Of a stretch of DNA of 64,000 nucleotides, positions 53,335-64,000 are shown piece after piece. The notes below the pieces were generated by a model that had not been told where the DNA came from, did not search any database, and saw only the letters and a list, made by a program, of their open reading frames with translations. The stretch is from Streptomyces sp. NBC_00190 (GTDB lineage Bacteria; Actinomycetota; Actinomycetes; Streptomycetales; Streptomycetaceae): positions 1,984,001-2,048,000 of the forward strand of contig NZ_CP108131.1 in NCBI RefSeq assembly GCF_036203305.1, in the 5' to 3' direction. Numbering within the stretch: position 1 is the first letter of the stretch; each line of letters begins with the position of its first letter. Position numbers and translations under genes: made by a program.

Positions 53335-54627
53335 CTACAGACCGACCTCGCGCATCAGCATGCCGACCTCGGTGTTGGTCAGGCGGCGCAGCCAGCCGGA
53401 CTTCTGGTCGCCCAGCTCGATCGGGCCGAAGGAGGTCCGGACGAGCTTGTCGACGGGGAAGCCCGCCTCGGCCAGCATGCGGCGGACGATGTGCTTGCGG
53501 CCCTCGTGGAGGGTGACCTCGACCAGGTAGTTCTTGCCGACCTGGTCGACGACGCGGAAGTTGTCGGCGCGGGCGTACCCGTCCTCCAGCTCGATGCCGT
53601 CCTTGAGCCGCTTGCCGATGTCGCGCGGCAGCGAGCCGGTGATCGCGGCCACGTAGGTCTTCTGCACGCCGTACTTCGGGTGCGTGAGGCGGTGGGCCAG
53701 CTCACCGTGGTTGGTGAGCAGGATGATGCCCTCGGTCTCGGTGTCGAGCCGGCCGACGTGGAAGAGGCGCGTCTCACGGTTGGTGACGTAGTCGCCCAGG
53801 CACTGGCGGCCGTCCGGGTCCTCCATGGTGGAGACGACACCGGCGGGCTTGTTCAGCGCGAAGAAGAGGTACGACTGGGTGGCGACGGTCAGGCCGTCCA
53901 CCTTGATCTCGTCCTTCGGCTGGACGCGCTTGCCCTGCTCCAGCACGATCTCGCCGTTGACCTCGACGCGGGCCTGTTCGATGAGCTCCTCGCAGGCGCG
54001 GCGCGAGCCCATGCCGGCGCGGGCGAGCACCTTCTGCAGGCGCTCCCCCTCCTCCTCGGCACCCGGGAAGGTCTTGGGCGTCTTGATCACGGGCTTGTCG
54101 GCGTACCGGTCGCGCACGCGCTCCTCGATCCGCGCGTCCAGTTCACGCGGGCGGGACTGGCCGCTGCGGCTGCCCGGGCCGCGGCGCGGGCCGCCGGCCC
54201 CGCCGATGCCGGGGGTCTTGGAGGTCTTGGGGCCGCCCTTGGCGCCACCGCGCGCGGCTCCGCCACGCGCACCGCCGCCGCCTGCCTTGGGGCCCGAGCG
54301 GCCGCTGCGCTCGCCCTCGGGGCCCACGTCGTAGCGGCGCTCCTCGGGGCGCGGGTTGCGGGGACGCTGGGGCGCCTGGTCGCGGTCACGGTCGCCACCG
54401 GAGGAGGAGCCGCCCCGGTAGCCGCCGCCGGAGCCGCCACCGCGGTAGCCGCCGCCACCGGAGGAGGAGCCGCCGCGGGAGCCACCACCGCCGGAGGAGG
54501 AGCCGCCACCGCGGTAGCCACCGCCACCGCCACCGGAGCCGCCACGGGCGCTACCACGCCCGCCGCCGCCACCGCCGCTGCTGCTGTTCCTGTTGCCGCC
54601 GCCGTTGCCGTTGCCGCTGCTTCGCAT
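53335..54627 (-). CDS. rluB: Ribosomal large-subunit pseudouridine synthase, RluB family
   Basis: A 430-aa enzyme. The N-terminal 190 residues are low complexity: Gly/Ser/Arg repeats (GGGGYRGGGS, GGGSSSGGGGSRGG) and basic Pro/Arg stretches, then the S4 RNA-binding domain (RLQKVLARAGMGSRRACEEL) and the synthase domain with catalytic Asp in VGRLDTETEGIILLTNHGEL. It modifies helix 89 of 23S rRNA in known members. The disordered RGG-like extension may bind RNA. ATG 54627 overlaps the scpB stop by one base. Confidence 0.92.
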   Translation of the reverse strand: MRSSGNGNGGGNRNSSSGGGGGGRGSARGGSGGGGGGYRGGGSSSGGGGSRGGSSSGGGGYRGGGSGGGYRGGSSSGGDRDRDQAPQRPRNPRPEERRYDVGPEGERSGRSGPKAGGGGARGGAARGGAKGGPKTSKTPGIGGAGGPRRGPGSRSGQSRPRELDARIEERVRDRYADKPVIKTPKTFPGAEEEGERLQKVLARAGMGSRRACEELIEQARVEVNGEIVLEQGKRVQPKDEIKVDGLTVATQSYLFFALNKPAGVVSTMEDPDGRQCLGDYVTNRETRLFHVGRLDTETEGIILLTNHGELAHRLTHPKYGVQKTYVAAITGSLPRDIGKRLKDGIELEDGYARADNFRVVDQVGKNYLVEVTLHEGRKHIVRRMLAEAGFPVDKLVRTSFGPIELGDQKSGWLRRLTNTEVGMLMREVGL

Positions 54628-55262
54628 CAAAGTTCCGTCGTCTTGTCGTCGTCTTCATCGGTATCCGGTGAGTCCGGATCGAACGACGGAACACCTTCCT
54701 GCGTCTCGGCTTCGATCGCGTCCGCCTCGGGGAGGAAGGGCGCGAGCTCCGGGAGCTCGTCCAGGCCTCGTAGGCCCATCCGCTCCAAAAAGTGGTTCGT
54801 CGTCCTGTACAGGATCGCACCTGTTTCGGGTTCCGTCCCCGCCTCCTCCACCAGACCCCGCTGGAGGAGGGTCCGCATGACCCCGTCGCAGTTGACTCCG
54901 CGGACCGCCGAGACCCGCGACCGGCTCACCGGCTGGCGGTACGCGACGACCGCCAGGGTCTCAAGGGCCGCCTGGGTGAGACGGGCCTGCTGGCCGTCCA
55001 GTACGAAGCCTTCGACCGCCGGGGCGTACTCGGCCCGGGTGTAGAACCGCCAGCCGCCGGCGACCGGGCGCAGCTCGAAGCCGCGGCCCTGGAGGGTGTA
55101 CTCGTCGGCGAGCTCGCGCAGCGCGTCCGCCACTTCGCGCGGGGTGCGCTCCAGCACCTTGGCGAGGTGCGCCTCGGTCGCGGGCTCGTCCACGACCATG
55201 AGGACGGCCTCCAGGGCCGGCTTCAGCTCCAGCGCGGCCACCGCGCTCGCGTCGCTGCTCAA
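54627..55262 (-). CDS. scpB: Segregation and condensation protein ScpB
   Basis: A 211-aa kleisin-partner protein with tandem winged helices: ALEAVLMVVDEPATEAHLAK and RLTQAALETLAVVAYRQPVS, then VNCDGVMRTLLQRGLVEEAG. It binds ScpA and SMC in the bacterial condensin. An acidic tail (DSPDTDEDDD) follows. TTG 55262 overlaps the scpA stop (TTGA), with GAAGGA upstream. Confidence 0.94.
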   Translation of the reverse strand: MSSDASAVAALELKPALEAVLMVVDEPATEAHLAKVLERTPREVADALRELADEYTLQGRGFELRPVAGGWRFYTRAEYAPAVEGFVLDGQQARLTQAALETLAVVAYRQPVSRSRVSAVRGVNCDGVMRTLLQRGLVEEAGTEPETGAILYRTTNHFLERMGLRGLDELPELAPFLPEADAIEAETQEGVPSFDPDSPDTDEDDDKTTEL

Positions 55263-56344
55263 TCCTTCGCCTCCACGATCTGGTCGAACTCGTCGGTCAC
55301 GGTCGGCATGCCGTCGCCGTCCCCGCCGCTCCAGCGCACGGTCAGGGTCTGCAGGGCCTCCTCCTGGTCCAGGGCCACCGCCTTCTCGCGGTAGAGCTCC
55401 AGGAGCGCCAGGAAGCGGGCGACGACGGTGAGGGTGTCCTCGGTGTCCTCGGTGAGCTCCTGGAAGGTGGCCTCGCCGCGGGCCTTCAGCATCCGTACGA
55501 CGAGCCCGGCCTGCTCGCGCACGCTGACGAGCGGCGCGTGGATGTGGTCCACGTAGACCTGGGGCTTGGCCTTGGGCTGCATGGCCTTGACGGCGAGGCG
55601 TGCGAACCCCTCCGGGCCGATGGTGATGACGACCTCGGGCAGCAGGTCGGCGTGGTGCGGCTCCAGCCCCACGGTCCGCGGGTACCGCTTGCCCTCCGCC
55701 TCCGCCCGCCGCTCGAAGATCTCGGCGATCTGCTTGTACGCCCGGTATTGCAGCAGGCGCGCGAAGAGCAGGTCGCGCGCCTCCAGCAGGGCGAGGTCGG
55801 CCTCGTCCTCGACCTCGGCGGCCGGCAGCAGCCGGGCGGCCTTCAGGTCCAGCAGGGTGGCGGCGACGACGAGGAACTCGGTCGTCTGGTCGAGGTCCCA
55901 GTCGGGCCCCATGGCCCGGATGTGCGCCATGAACTCGTCGGTGACCTTCGACAGCGCGACCTCGGTGACGTCGAGCTTGTGCCGCGAGATCAGCTGGAGC
56001 AGCAGGTCGAAGGGCCCCTCGAAGTTGGCGAGCCGCAGTGTGAACCGCCCGTCGCCCCCGCCCGGGACCGGAGGCTCGGCCGGGGTCCGGGGCTCGGCCG
56101 GGCTCGGGGGCTGGGCCGGTCTCGGGGGCTCCGCCTGGCTCGGTACCGGGGGCTCGGCCGGGGCCGGGGGCTCGTCGCGGCCTTCAGGGGCCCCGCCAGC
56201 GGGCCCGTGGACCTCCGGGGGCTCCGTCCCGCCGTCGGGCCGCCCCCGCCGCGCAGCGGGCGGCTCAGGGCCGTCCTGCGGCGTACCGGGCCCGCGGCCC
56301 AGGAGTCGCCGGGTCGGTCGGCCGGGTTCGGCGGGGAAGGGCAT
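55259..56344 (-). CDS. scpA: Segregation and condensation protein ScpA (kleisin)
   Basis: A 361-aa kleisin. A Pro/Glu-rich disordered extension of about 100 residues (PAEPPVPSQAEPPRPAQPPS) precedes the conserved core FTLRLANFEGPFDLLLQLIS, RHKLDVTEVALSKVTDEFMA and LVVAATLLDLKAARLLP. The C-terminal winged helix is TFQELTEDTEDTLTVVARFL and LALLELYREKAVALDQEE. ScpA bridges SMC heads. The start at 56344 has no good ribosome binding site, so the true N-terminus is uncertain. Confidence 0.93.
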   Translation of the reverse strand: MPFPAEPGRPTRRLLGRGPGTPQDGPEPPAARRGRPDGGTEPPEVHGPAGGAPEGRDEPPAPAEPPVPSQAEPPRPAQPPSPAEPRTPAEPPVPGGGDGRFTLRLANFEGPFDLLLQLISRHKLDVTEVALSKVTDEFMAHIRAMGPDWDLDQTTEFLVVAATLLDLKAARLLPAAEVEDEADLALLEARDLLFARLLQYRAYKQIAEIFERRAEAEGKRYPRTVGLEPHHADLLPEVVITIGPEGFARLAVKAMQPKAKPQVYVDHIHAPLVSVREQAGLVVRMLKARGEATFQELTEDTEDTLTVVARFLALLELYREKAVALDQEEALQTLTVRWSGGDGDGMPTVTDEFDQIVEAKD

Positions 56345-56427
56345 CGCGGTCCAGGTGGTGCGCAGCGGGCGGCAGGCGAGGGGCCCGGGGAGTCGCCCGC
56401 GGCCACGAGCAGCCTAAGGGCTGACCT

Positions 56428-56447
56428 GCCCATCCGGCCGGATGGGC
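56428..56447. promoter_or_regulatory. Perfect 20-bp palindrome upstream of scpA
   Basis: GCCCATCCGG followed by its exact complement CCGGATGGGC, with no spacer, lies between the conserved 165-aa gene and scpA, 84 bp before the scpA start. Operator, protein-binding site or weak terminator are possible. Confidence 0.4.
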
Positions 56448-56504
56448 CCGCGGGGCCGGGCCGGGCGGACCCGACCCGGTCCGCAGGGGCGCGGGCGCGG
56501 CCGG

Positions 56505-57002
56505 TCAGCGGCCGCGGAGGCGCCGTACGAGGATGCTCGCGTCCCCGCGGGATTCGAGATCGGCGAGGACGACCGCCACCGCCTCGCGGACGATGCGGCC
56601 GCGGTCGACCGCCAGGCCGTGCTCCCCGCGCAGCACCAGCCGCGCGTGCTCCAGGTCCATGAGCTCCTCGGCGGAGACGTAGACCGTGATCTTCTCGTCG
56701 TGCCGCTCCCGCCCGCTGGGCCGCCGGTTGGCGCCCCGGCCCTGCCCCTTGCCCCGCCGGTCCGGCTGGGCCGGCCCGTTGGCGGAGCTGACAGAACCTT
56801 CCTGCGGCCGCCGGGGTGCGCCCACCACCGGATCCGGGCCGGCCTCGGCCTCCCGGCTGCGGCCCTCCCCCGCCGTGCCCTCGGCCGAGGAGGCCGAGTG
56901 CTCGGCGGCAGGCGCCTCGTCGGCGCCCCGCCTCGGCGAGGAGGACTGCAGGGCCATCCCGCCGGTCGTACGGAACAGTTCGTCGGCTCCGGGCAGACTC
57001 AC
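56505..57002 (-). CDS. ParA-linked small protein, ribbon-helix-helix-like C-terminus
   Basis: A 165-aa protein. The first 100 residues are polar and disordered. The conserved end begins EKITVYVSAEELMDLEHARL and continues VDRGRIVREAVAVVLADLES, which has the strand-helix-helix layout of RHH DNA-binding proteins or small ParB-like partners. GTG 57002 overlaps the parA stop (GTGA); GTG 57014 is an alternative. It sits between the ParA ATPase and scpA, so it is a good candidate for the ParA partner. Confidence 0.75.
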   Translation of the reverse strand: MSLPGADELFRTTGGMALQSSSPRRGADEAPAAEHSASSAEGTAGEGRSREAEAGPDPVVGAPRRPQEGSVSSANGPAQPDRRGKGQGRGANRRPSGRERHDEKITVYVSAEELMDLEHARLVLRGEHGLAVDRGRIVREAVAVVLADLESRGDASILVRRLRGR

Positions 57003-58159
57003 TCGGCGTGACACCGGGCGAGCACCTCCCTGGCCAGCTGGCGATAGGCGGCGGCACCGACGGAGTTGGACGCGTACGTCGTGATCGGCTCACCGGCGAC
57101 CGTGGTCTCCGGGAAGCGCACCGTCCGGCCGATGACCGTGTGGTAGACGTGATCGTCGAAGGCCTCGACGACGCGCGCCAGCACCTCGCGGCTGTGCACC
57201 GTACGGGAGTCGTACATCGTGGCGAGGATGCCGTCGAGCTCCAGCTCGGGGTTGAGCCGCTCCTGCACCTTCTCGATGGTCTCGGTCAGCAGCGCCACGC
57301 CGCGGAGCGCGAAGAACTCGCATTCCAGCGGGACGATGACCTTGTGAGCCGCCGTCAGGGCGTTCACGGTCAGCAGACCGAGCGAGGGCTGACAGTCGAT
57401 CACGATGTAGTCGTAGTCGGCCATCAGGGGCTTCAGGGCCCGCTGCAGGGTGGACTCGCGCGCGACCTCGCTGACCAACTGCACTTCGGCAGCGGACAGG
57501 TCGATGTTGCTCGGCAGCAGGTCCATGTTGGGGACCGCCGTCTTGAGCAGCACCTCGTCGGCCGACATGCCCCGCTCCATGAGCAGGTTGTAGACCGTCA
57601 GGTCGAGTTCCATCGGGTTCACGCCGAGGCCCACGGACAGCGCGCCCTGCGGGTCGAAGTCGACGAGCAGCACGCGGCGCCCGTACTCGGCGAGAGCGGC
57701 ACCCAGGTTGATGGTCGACGTGGTCTTGCCCACGCCGCCCTTCTGGTTGCACATCGCGATGATCTTCGCGGGACCGTGGTCGGTCAGCGGACCCGGGATC
57801 GGGAAGTACGGGAGCGGGCGTCCGGTCGGGCCGATCCGCTCACGGCGCTGGCGGGCAGCGTCGGGGGCGAGGGTGGCCGCGTACTCGGGGTCCGGTTCGT
57901 ACTCCGCGTCGGGGTCGTAGAAGTGCCCTTCGGGCACATTGTCGTAGTCGGCGAATCCAGTGGGCTTTTCGCCGCTCCGGTCGCCGGCCCTGGAGTTCAC
58001 GTCTAGGCCGTCCATGCTCTTTTGGGGCGTCGTCATGTGCTGGTGGTTTGCGAAGGTGCGGACTGCGACGGAGCCGACAGCCTCGAGCCCGGCGGGGTTC
58101 TGGCCCCGCTCCGGCGTCCCTGCTCGACCACCCCCAGGAGCAAATGTCGACTCATTCAC
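56999..58159 (-). CDS. ParA family ATPase of the scpAB cluster
   Basis: A 386-aa Walker-type ATPase. An N-terminal extension of about 130 residues precedes the deviant P-loop CNQKGGVGKTTSTINLGAAL, then RRVLLVDFDPQGALS and YIVIDCQPSLGLLTVNAL. It is not the main chromosomal parA, since no parB or rnpA/gidB neighbours are present; it is the ParA-like protein conserved beside scpAB in actinobacteria. GTG 58159 follows GAGGAGGT at 10 nt. The function is probably DNA segregation or polar positioning. Confidence 0.9.
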   Translation of the reverse strand: MNESTFAPGGGRAGTPERGQNPAGLEAVGSVAVRTFANHQHMTTPQKSMDGLDVNSRAGDRSGEKPTGFADYDNVPEGHFYDPDAEYEPDPEYAATLAPDAARQRRERIGPTGRPLPYFPIPGPLTDHGPAKIIAMCNQKGGVGKTTSTINLGAALAEYGRRVLLVDFDPQGALSVGLGVNPMELDLTVYNLLMERGMSADEVLLKTAVPNMDLLPSNIDLSAAEVQLVSEVARESTLQRALKPLMADYDYIVIDCQPSLGLLTVNALTAAHKVIVPLECEFFALRGVALLTETIEKVQERLNPELELDGILATMYDSRTVHSREVLARVVEAFDDHVYHTVIGRTVRFPETTVAGEPITTYASNSVGAAAYRQLAREVLARCHAE

Positions 58160-58485
58160 AAGTCGTCTTACCTCCTCGGACGTGACCAGGACACTTATCG
58201 ATAGGTCAGCGTGGCACCATGCCGACGGTTGGCGACTCTATGGCGTGTCACCACTCAGCGGCAACACAATCCGCCGGACCCGGCACGATGTGTCGGCAAC
58301 CGAACACCGCTCTGTCAAGGGCGCACGCGCCGTCGCCACGAAGTTTCGCGGGTGCGCGAAAGGGTTAAAGGGTTACGTTCGAGGCGAGTTGAGGGGCTCC
58401 GCGGTGACCCCGGCAAACGCGTCCGGCCGGACCTTGCGGGCAAGGTCCGGCCGGATACGTGAGATTGACGTCAGTCGTTGACGTT
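58160..58485. other. Intergenic region between parA and ald
   Basis: 326 bp that holds the parA promoter region, including TTATCGATAG near 58195-58204, a tandem GGGTTAAAGGGTTACG stretch near 58361-58376, and the ald terminator. No parS-type GTTTCACGTGAAAC site and no gene were seen. Confidence 0.6.
58422..58455 (-). terminator. Terminator after ald
   Basis: TCCGGCCGGACCTTGC (58422-58437) and GCAAGGTCCGGCCGGA (58440-58455) form a long perfect stem 30 bp after the ald stop. Confidence 0.85.
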
Positions 58486-59601
<1,116 letters not shown>

Positions 59602-59753
59602 CGTCGATCACGGTCCTTGGCTCAGGGGATATTACGGGGCACTTCCATACATACCCGCCCACAAGTACGCGCAACGGGATGCACCACGGGATGACGTGGT
59701 GAAGCCAGTTTAATGAAGGATGAACTCGTGTCTAGCCTTGCAAACAAATAATC

Positions 59754-61724
59754 TCAGTCGGAATCACTACGGATTTCGCAGGCTGCGGGGTCGTCTCCCA
59801 GCAATCTGTCGGCTGCGGAGCGGTGCAGCCGGGCGGCCGCGGGGTCGCCCAGCCGGTCGAGCGTGTCGGCCAACCGGACCTGCAGCGCGGCCTGCAGCCG
59901 CTGGTCCCCGGCGCGCCGCGCGAGCTCCACCGCCTCCCGGCAGGTGTGCAGCGACTCCTCGGGGCGGCCGGCGTACTCCTGGACCCGGGCCATCTCGCTC
60001 AACGCCTTCGCCTGACCCGGGACATCGGCCAGCCGGCGGTAGCCCGCGGCGGCGGCCCGCCAGCTGCGCAGCGCGTCCCCGTACCGGCCCGCGTACGTGT
60101 GTACGTTTCCGAGCCGCCCGTACAGCCGGGCCTCGTCCGGGCGCTCCCCCCGCGCGAGGGCATGGGCCAGCGCCCGGCCGAACCAGTCGGAGGCCCGGTG
60201 CCAGTCCTCCAGCTCCTGGTAGGCGCCGCCTACGGATTCCATCGCGCGGCCCGTCGCATACGGGTCGTTCGCGGCCCGTCCGGCATGCAGCGCGGCCCGG
60301 TAGCGGTCGAGGGCCTCCTGGGTCCGCCCGGTCGCGGCGTCCAGGTCGGCCAGGTTGAGCAGCGCGGCGGCCTGCTCCCGGTGCAGCCCGCGCCGCTCCG
60401 CCACGTCCAGGACCAGCCGGTGCAGCCCGTACAGCTCGGGCGCGGCCTCGGCGGTGCCGCGGTGCTCCGCGAGGGCCCGTACGAGGGCGGCCACCAGCCT
60501 GCGGGCCAGGGTGTCCAGCTCGCCGTCGGCGACGGCGAGGGTGGCCGCGGCCGTCAGCGCGGGCAGCCGGGTGTCGAGCCAGGTGGCGGCGGCCCGCCGG
60601 TCGGGGAAGCGCAGGGCCCGCGGCAGCCCCTCCAGCTTCTCCCGTACGTCCAGGCCGTCGTCCTCGCCCTCGGCCATGGCCCGGCAGGAGTGCAGGAGCC
60701 GTACGGTGCGCTCCAGCATCCGGGCCCGCGCGAGCTGGACCTCGGCGGGGCGCTCCTTGGTCTCCAGCAGGGCCTGGAGCTGGGGCACGAGGCAGCCGGG
60801 CAGCAGGAACAGGCCCTCGGGGGCGTGCCGCAGCAGGCCGAGCCCGGCGAAGTCGTCGAGCGTGGACTGGGCCGCGGCCACGGAGCAGCCCGCCAGGGCG
60901 GAGGCGGTGTGCGAGTCGACGATGCCGGCTGGGGCCAGCGGCAGCAGCCGCAGGGTCCGCTGGGCGGGCTGCGGCAGGGACTCGTAGACGAGGCGGAAGC
61001 CCCGGACGAGCGGGCCGCCGGTGCCGACGGGCATGTCGTGCAGCTGCTTGGCCACGTCAGAGACGGAGGCCTTGGGGTGGGCGGCGAGCCAGCCGCCGAC
61101 GAGGGCCAGCGCGGCGGGCTGGCCGCCGCACTCCTCGGTGAGCGCCTCGGCGGCGCGGGGGTCGGCGGTGACGCGGGTGTCGCCGATGCGCTGCACGAGC
61201 ATCTCCACGGCGGAGGGGGTGTCCAGCCCGCCGAGGGTGCACGGGCGGACATCCGGAATCCCGGTGAGCGGCCCCTCCGCGGTGACCACGACGAGGCACT
61301 CGGGTGTGTCCGGGAGCAGGGCGTCGACCTGGTGCGGGTCGGCGGCGTCGTCGACGAGGACGACCACCCGGCGCCCGTCGAGCGCGGTGCGCAGGGCGGA
61401 GCTGAGCTCGTCCTCGCCGGCCCCGGGCGGGGTGGGCTGCCCCAGCCCCTCCAGCAGGCCCCTGACGGCCCGCTCGGTTTCCACGGTCTGCCCGCCGGGT
61501 GCGGTGAGGCGGGTCCGGAGCACCCCGTCGGGGTACTGCCCGGCGACCTCGCGCACGAACGCCTCGGCCAGAGCGGTCCGTCCGGACCCCGGCCGCCCGG
61601 CGATCAGGAGCACGCGGGCGCGGGGTGCCTTGGCCTTTCGGCCCGAGAGGGTGTCGAGCCCGGTCCGTGCGATGTCCTCGCGCAGCTCCTTGAGCTCACG
61701 CCGCCGCCCGACGAAATCCGTCAC
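59754..61724 (-). CDS. STAND-type ATPase with TPR repeats
   Basis: A 656-aa AfsR-like signalling ATPase without the SARP DNA-binding domain. It starts with DFVGRRRELKELREDI; the P-loop is IAGRPGSGRTALAEAF, with Arg in place of the usual Lys; Walker B is RRVVVLVDDAADPHQVD; and a GLPL-like ECGGQPAALALVGGWLA follows. Residues about 415-645 are tetratricopeptide-like repeats (LLNLADLDAATGRTQEALDR, VGGAYQELEDWHRASDWFGR, LSEMARVQEYAGRPEESLHT). GTG 61724 follows GAGGAG. It is probably a regulator that oligomerises on a ligand. Confidence 0.88.
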   Translation of the reverse strand: MTDFVGRRRELKELREDIARTGLDTLSGRKAKAPRARVLLIAGRPGSGRTALAEAFVREVAGQYPDGVLRTRLTAPGGQTVETERAVRGLLEGLGQPTPPGAGEDELSSALRTALDGRRVVVLVDDAADPHQVDALLPDTPECLVVVTAEGPLTGIPDVRPCTLGGLDTPSAVEMLVQRIGDTRVTADPRAAEALTEECGGQPAALALVGGWLAAHPKASVSDVAKQLHDMPVGTGGPLVRGFRLVYESLPQPAQRTLRLLPLAPAGIVDSHTASALAGCSVAAAQSTLDDFAGLGLLRHAPEGLFLLPGCLVPQLQALLETKERPAEVQLARARMLERTVRLLHSCRAMAEGEDDGLDVREKLEGLPRALRFPDRRAAATWLDTRLPALTAAATLAVADGELDTLARRLVAALVRALAEHRGTAEAAPELYGLHRLVLDVAERRGLHREQAAALLNLADLDAATGRTQEALDRYRAALHAGRAANDPYATGRAMESVGGAYQELEDWHRASDWFGRALAHALARGERPDEARLYGRLGNVHTYAGRYGDALRSWRAAAAGYRRLADVPGQAKALSEMARVQEYAGRPEESLHTCREAVELARRAGDQRLQAALQVRLADTLDRLGDPAAARLHRSAADRLLGDDPAACEIRSDSD

Positions 61725-61866
61725 GGATCCGCTCCTCTCCCTGCCTCCGGATTGCGAGCGTAGTTCACGCAGAGCGACGACCCGGGTGGAGCGCGGCGGA
61801 CAAATCCCCCAATCGGATCAGCCGATGGTCACACCACTGAGCCGCACGGCCCCGCCGCACGGTCGG

Positions 61867-62502
61867 CTACGCCTCGTACGGGCGGGCCGGCCACGGGGAC
61901 AGGGCCGGGCGGAGGGCGTCGACGCCGCCCGGGGCGGCCAGGGCCGCGGACAGCGCCAGGACCCCCGTCACCAGGCCCGGATTGCCGATCCGGCCCGCGA
62001 GGACGGCCCGGACCAGGTCGTTGAGCGGAATGCGGGCGGTTTCCATGTCCGCTTCCTCTTCCGACATCTTGTACCGCGCCCCCTCCGCTTCCGAGAGGCC
62101 CCGCGCGAGGAAGATCCGGATCGCCTCGTCCGAGCCGCCGGGGGACGCGAAGAAGTCGGCGAGCACCCGCCAGTCCTCCGCCTTGACGTGCGCCTCCTCG
62201 TACAGCTCCCGCTGGGCCGCGTGCAGCGGGTTCTCACCGGGTACGTCGAGCAGCCCGGCCGGGAGCTCCCACAGCCTGTGCCGTACCGGGTGCCGGTACT
62301 GGCCCAGCACGAGCACGCCGCCGTCCTCGTCCAGCGCCAGCACGCACACCGATCCCGGGTGCACCTGGTAGTCCCGGCGCACCACCGCGTCGTCCGGCAT
62401 GCGTACCTGCTCGGACCGGACCGCCGTCTTCGCGCCCTCGAACGGCGTCCGGGAGGCGACGACCTCCCACGACTCGGCGGTGTCTGCAATGTCCATGGTC
62501 AT
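61867..62502 (-). CDS. NUDIX hydrolase, ADP-ribose pyrophosphatase-like
   Basis: A 211-aa hydrolase. The box reads AGLLDVPGENPLHAAQRELY followed by EEAHVKAEDW, with the REL-EE catalytic helix intact, and the N-terminal GQYRHPVRHRLWELPAG is typical of ADP-ribose pyrophosphatases. It likely hydrolyses ADP-ribose to AMP and ribose phosphate. ATG 62502, with GGAAAGG upstream. It is downstream of pyrG but separated by a terminator. Confidence 0.9.
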   Translation of the reverse strand: MTMDIADTAESWEVVASRTPFEGAKTAVRSEQVRMPDDAVVRRDYQVHPGSVCVLALDEDGGVLVLGQYRHPVRHRLWELPAGLLDVPGENPLHAAQRELYEEAHVKAEDWRVLADFFASPGGSDEAIRIFLARGLSEAEGARYKMSEEEADMETARIPLNDLVRAVLAGRIGNPGLVTGVLALSAALAAPGGVDALRPALSPWPARPYEA

Positions 62503-62527
62503 GCCGGGTACCTTTCCGAAAACGCGA

Positions 62528-62556
62528 CAGCCGGGGCAAGATCCTTGCCCCGGCTG
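62528..62556 (-). terminator. Terminator after pyrG
   Basis: CAGCCGGGGCAAG and CTTGCCCCGGCTG form a perfect 13-bp stem with a 3-nt loop, just past the pyrG stop and before the NUDIX start. Confidence 0.82.
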
Positions 62557-62578
62557 CCTACGTTATGCGGTCAGAACC

Positions 62579-64000
<1,422 letters not shown>

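Noticed and set aside
58160..58485. A parS or origin-linked site near the ParA gene
   Set aside because: No GTTTCACGTGAAAC-like 14-mer was seen and no parB, dnaA or gidB neighbours are present.

Overview
The window is about 72% G+C, has many GTG and TTG starts, purine-rich ribosome binding sites, abundant secreted hydrolases and dense regulators. Together with gene content (SepF-like protein, rodlet of dnaE2/imuB, ParA-ScpA-ScpB, streptogrisin, GntR/TetR/WYL regulators) this points to a Streptomyces chromosome. From memory, unverified, the gene order resembles the S. coelicolor SCO173x-SCO177x core region. No rRNA, tRNA, CRISPR array, intact insertion sequence or replication origin was seen.

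Layout. 1-12.5 kb: a GntR/UTRA regulator, a 53-aa repeat protein, an orphan type ISP-like domain protein, a TetR regulator with a divergent drug-type ABC exporter and twin palindromic operators, a CoA transferase, a Ser/Thr kinase, an SGNH esterase, an AAA ATPase, a small GntR, a tandem GNAT and a DUF402 protein. 12.7-18.6 kb: a secreted beta-helix protein, then an accessory island of about 4.7 kb bounded by imperfect direct repeats (13754-13791 and 18435-18475). The island holds a frameshifted kinase remnant, a two-gene membrane cassette with atypical codon use, an agmatinase remnant with an internal deletion, recombinase remnants, a small secreted protein, a headless UTRA domain and a gamma-glutamylcyclotransferase-fold protein. 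18.6-31 kb: a sortase-anchored LPMO, a lipase, the imuB-dnaE2 translesion operon with a LexA-like site, a DUF3533-like membrane protein, an orphan FxsB radical SAM enzyme, an alpha/beta hydrolase and a streptogrisin. 31-42.9 kb: a Cys-tailed DUF5685 protein, SepF-like SflA, an acyl-CoA dehydrogenase, an MFS exporter, a PIG-V-like membrane protein, a PAP2 phosphatase, a WYL regulator, an Rpf/LysM protein and hypotheticals.

43-53.2 kb: der, plsC, cmk and tyrA run in one direction (plsC and cmk overlap). A DUF952 protein, a Rieske lipoprotein and a nucleotidyltransferase follow. Opposed to these is a compact NAD-salvage operon, pnuC-nadR-nrtR-ADP-ribosylglycohydrolase-nucleotidyltransferase, whose single promoter carries a palindrome that is the obvious candidate NrtR operator. 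53.3-64 kb: parA, a small conserved protein, scpA, scpB and rluB (chromosome segregation/condensation and rRNA pseudouridylation), then ald, a STAND ATPase with TPRs, a NUDIX hydrolase and the 3' part of pyrG.

Most promising for new biology: the NAD operon that couples salvage to ADP-ribose removal and a nucleotidyltransferase; the two-gene small membrane cassette in the island, whose 82-aa member resembles effector-associated constant components; and the FxsB enzyme that has lost its HExxH motif and has no visible precursor. About eight genes lack a Shine-Dalgarno sequence and have a -10 hexamer 6-8 nt before the start codon, suggesting frequent leaderless transcription.
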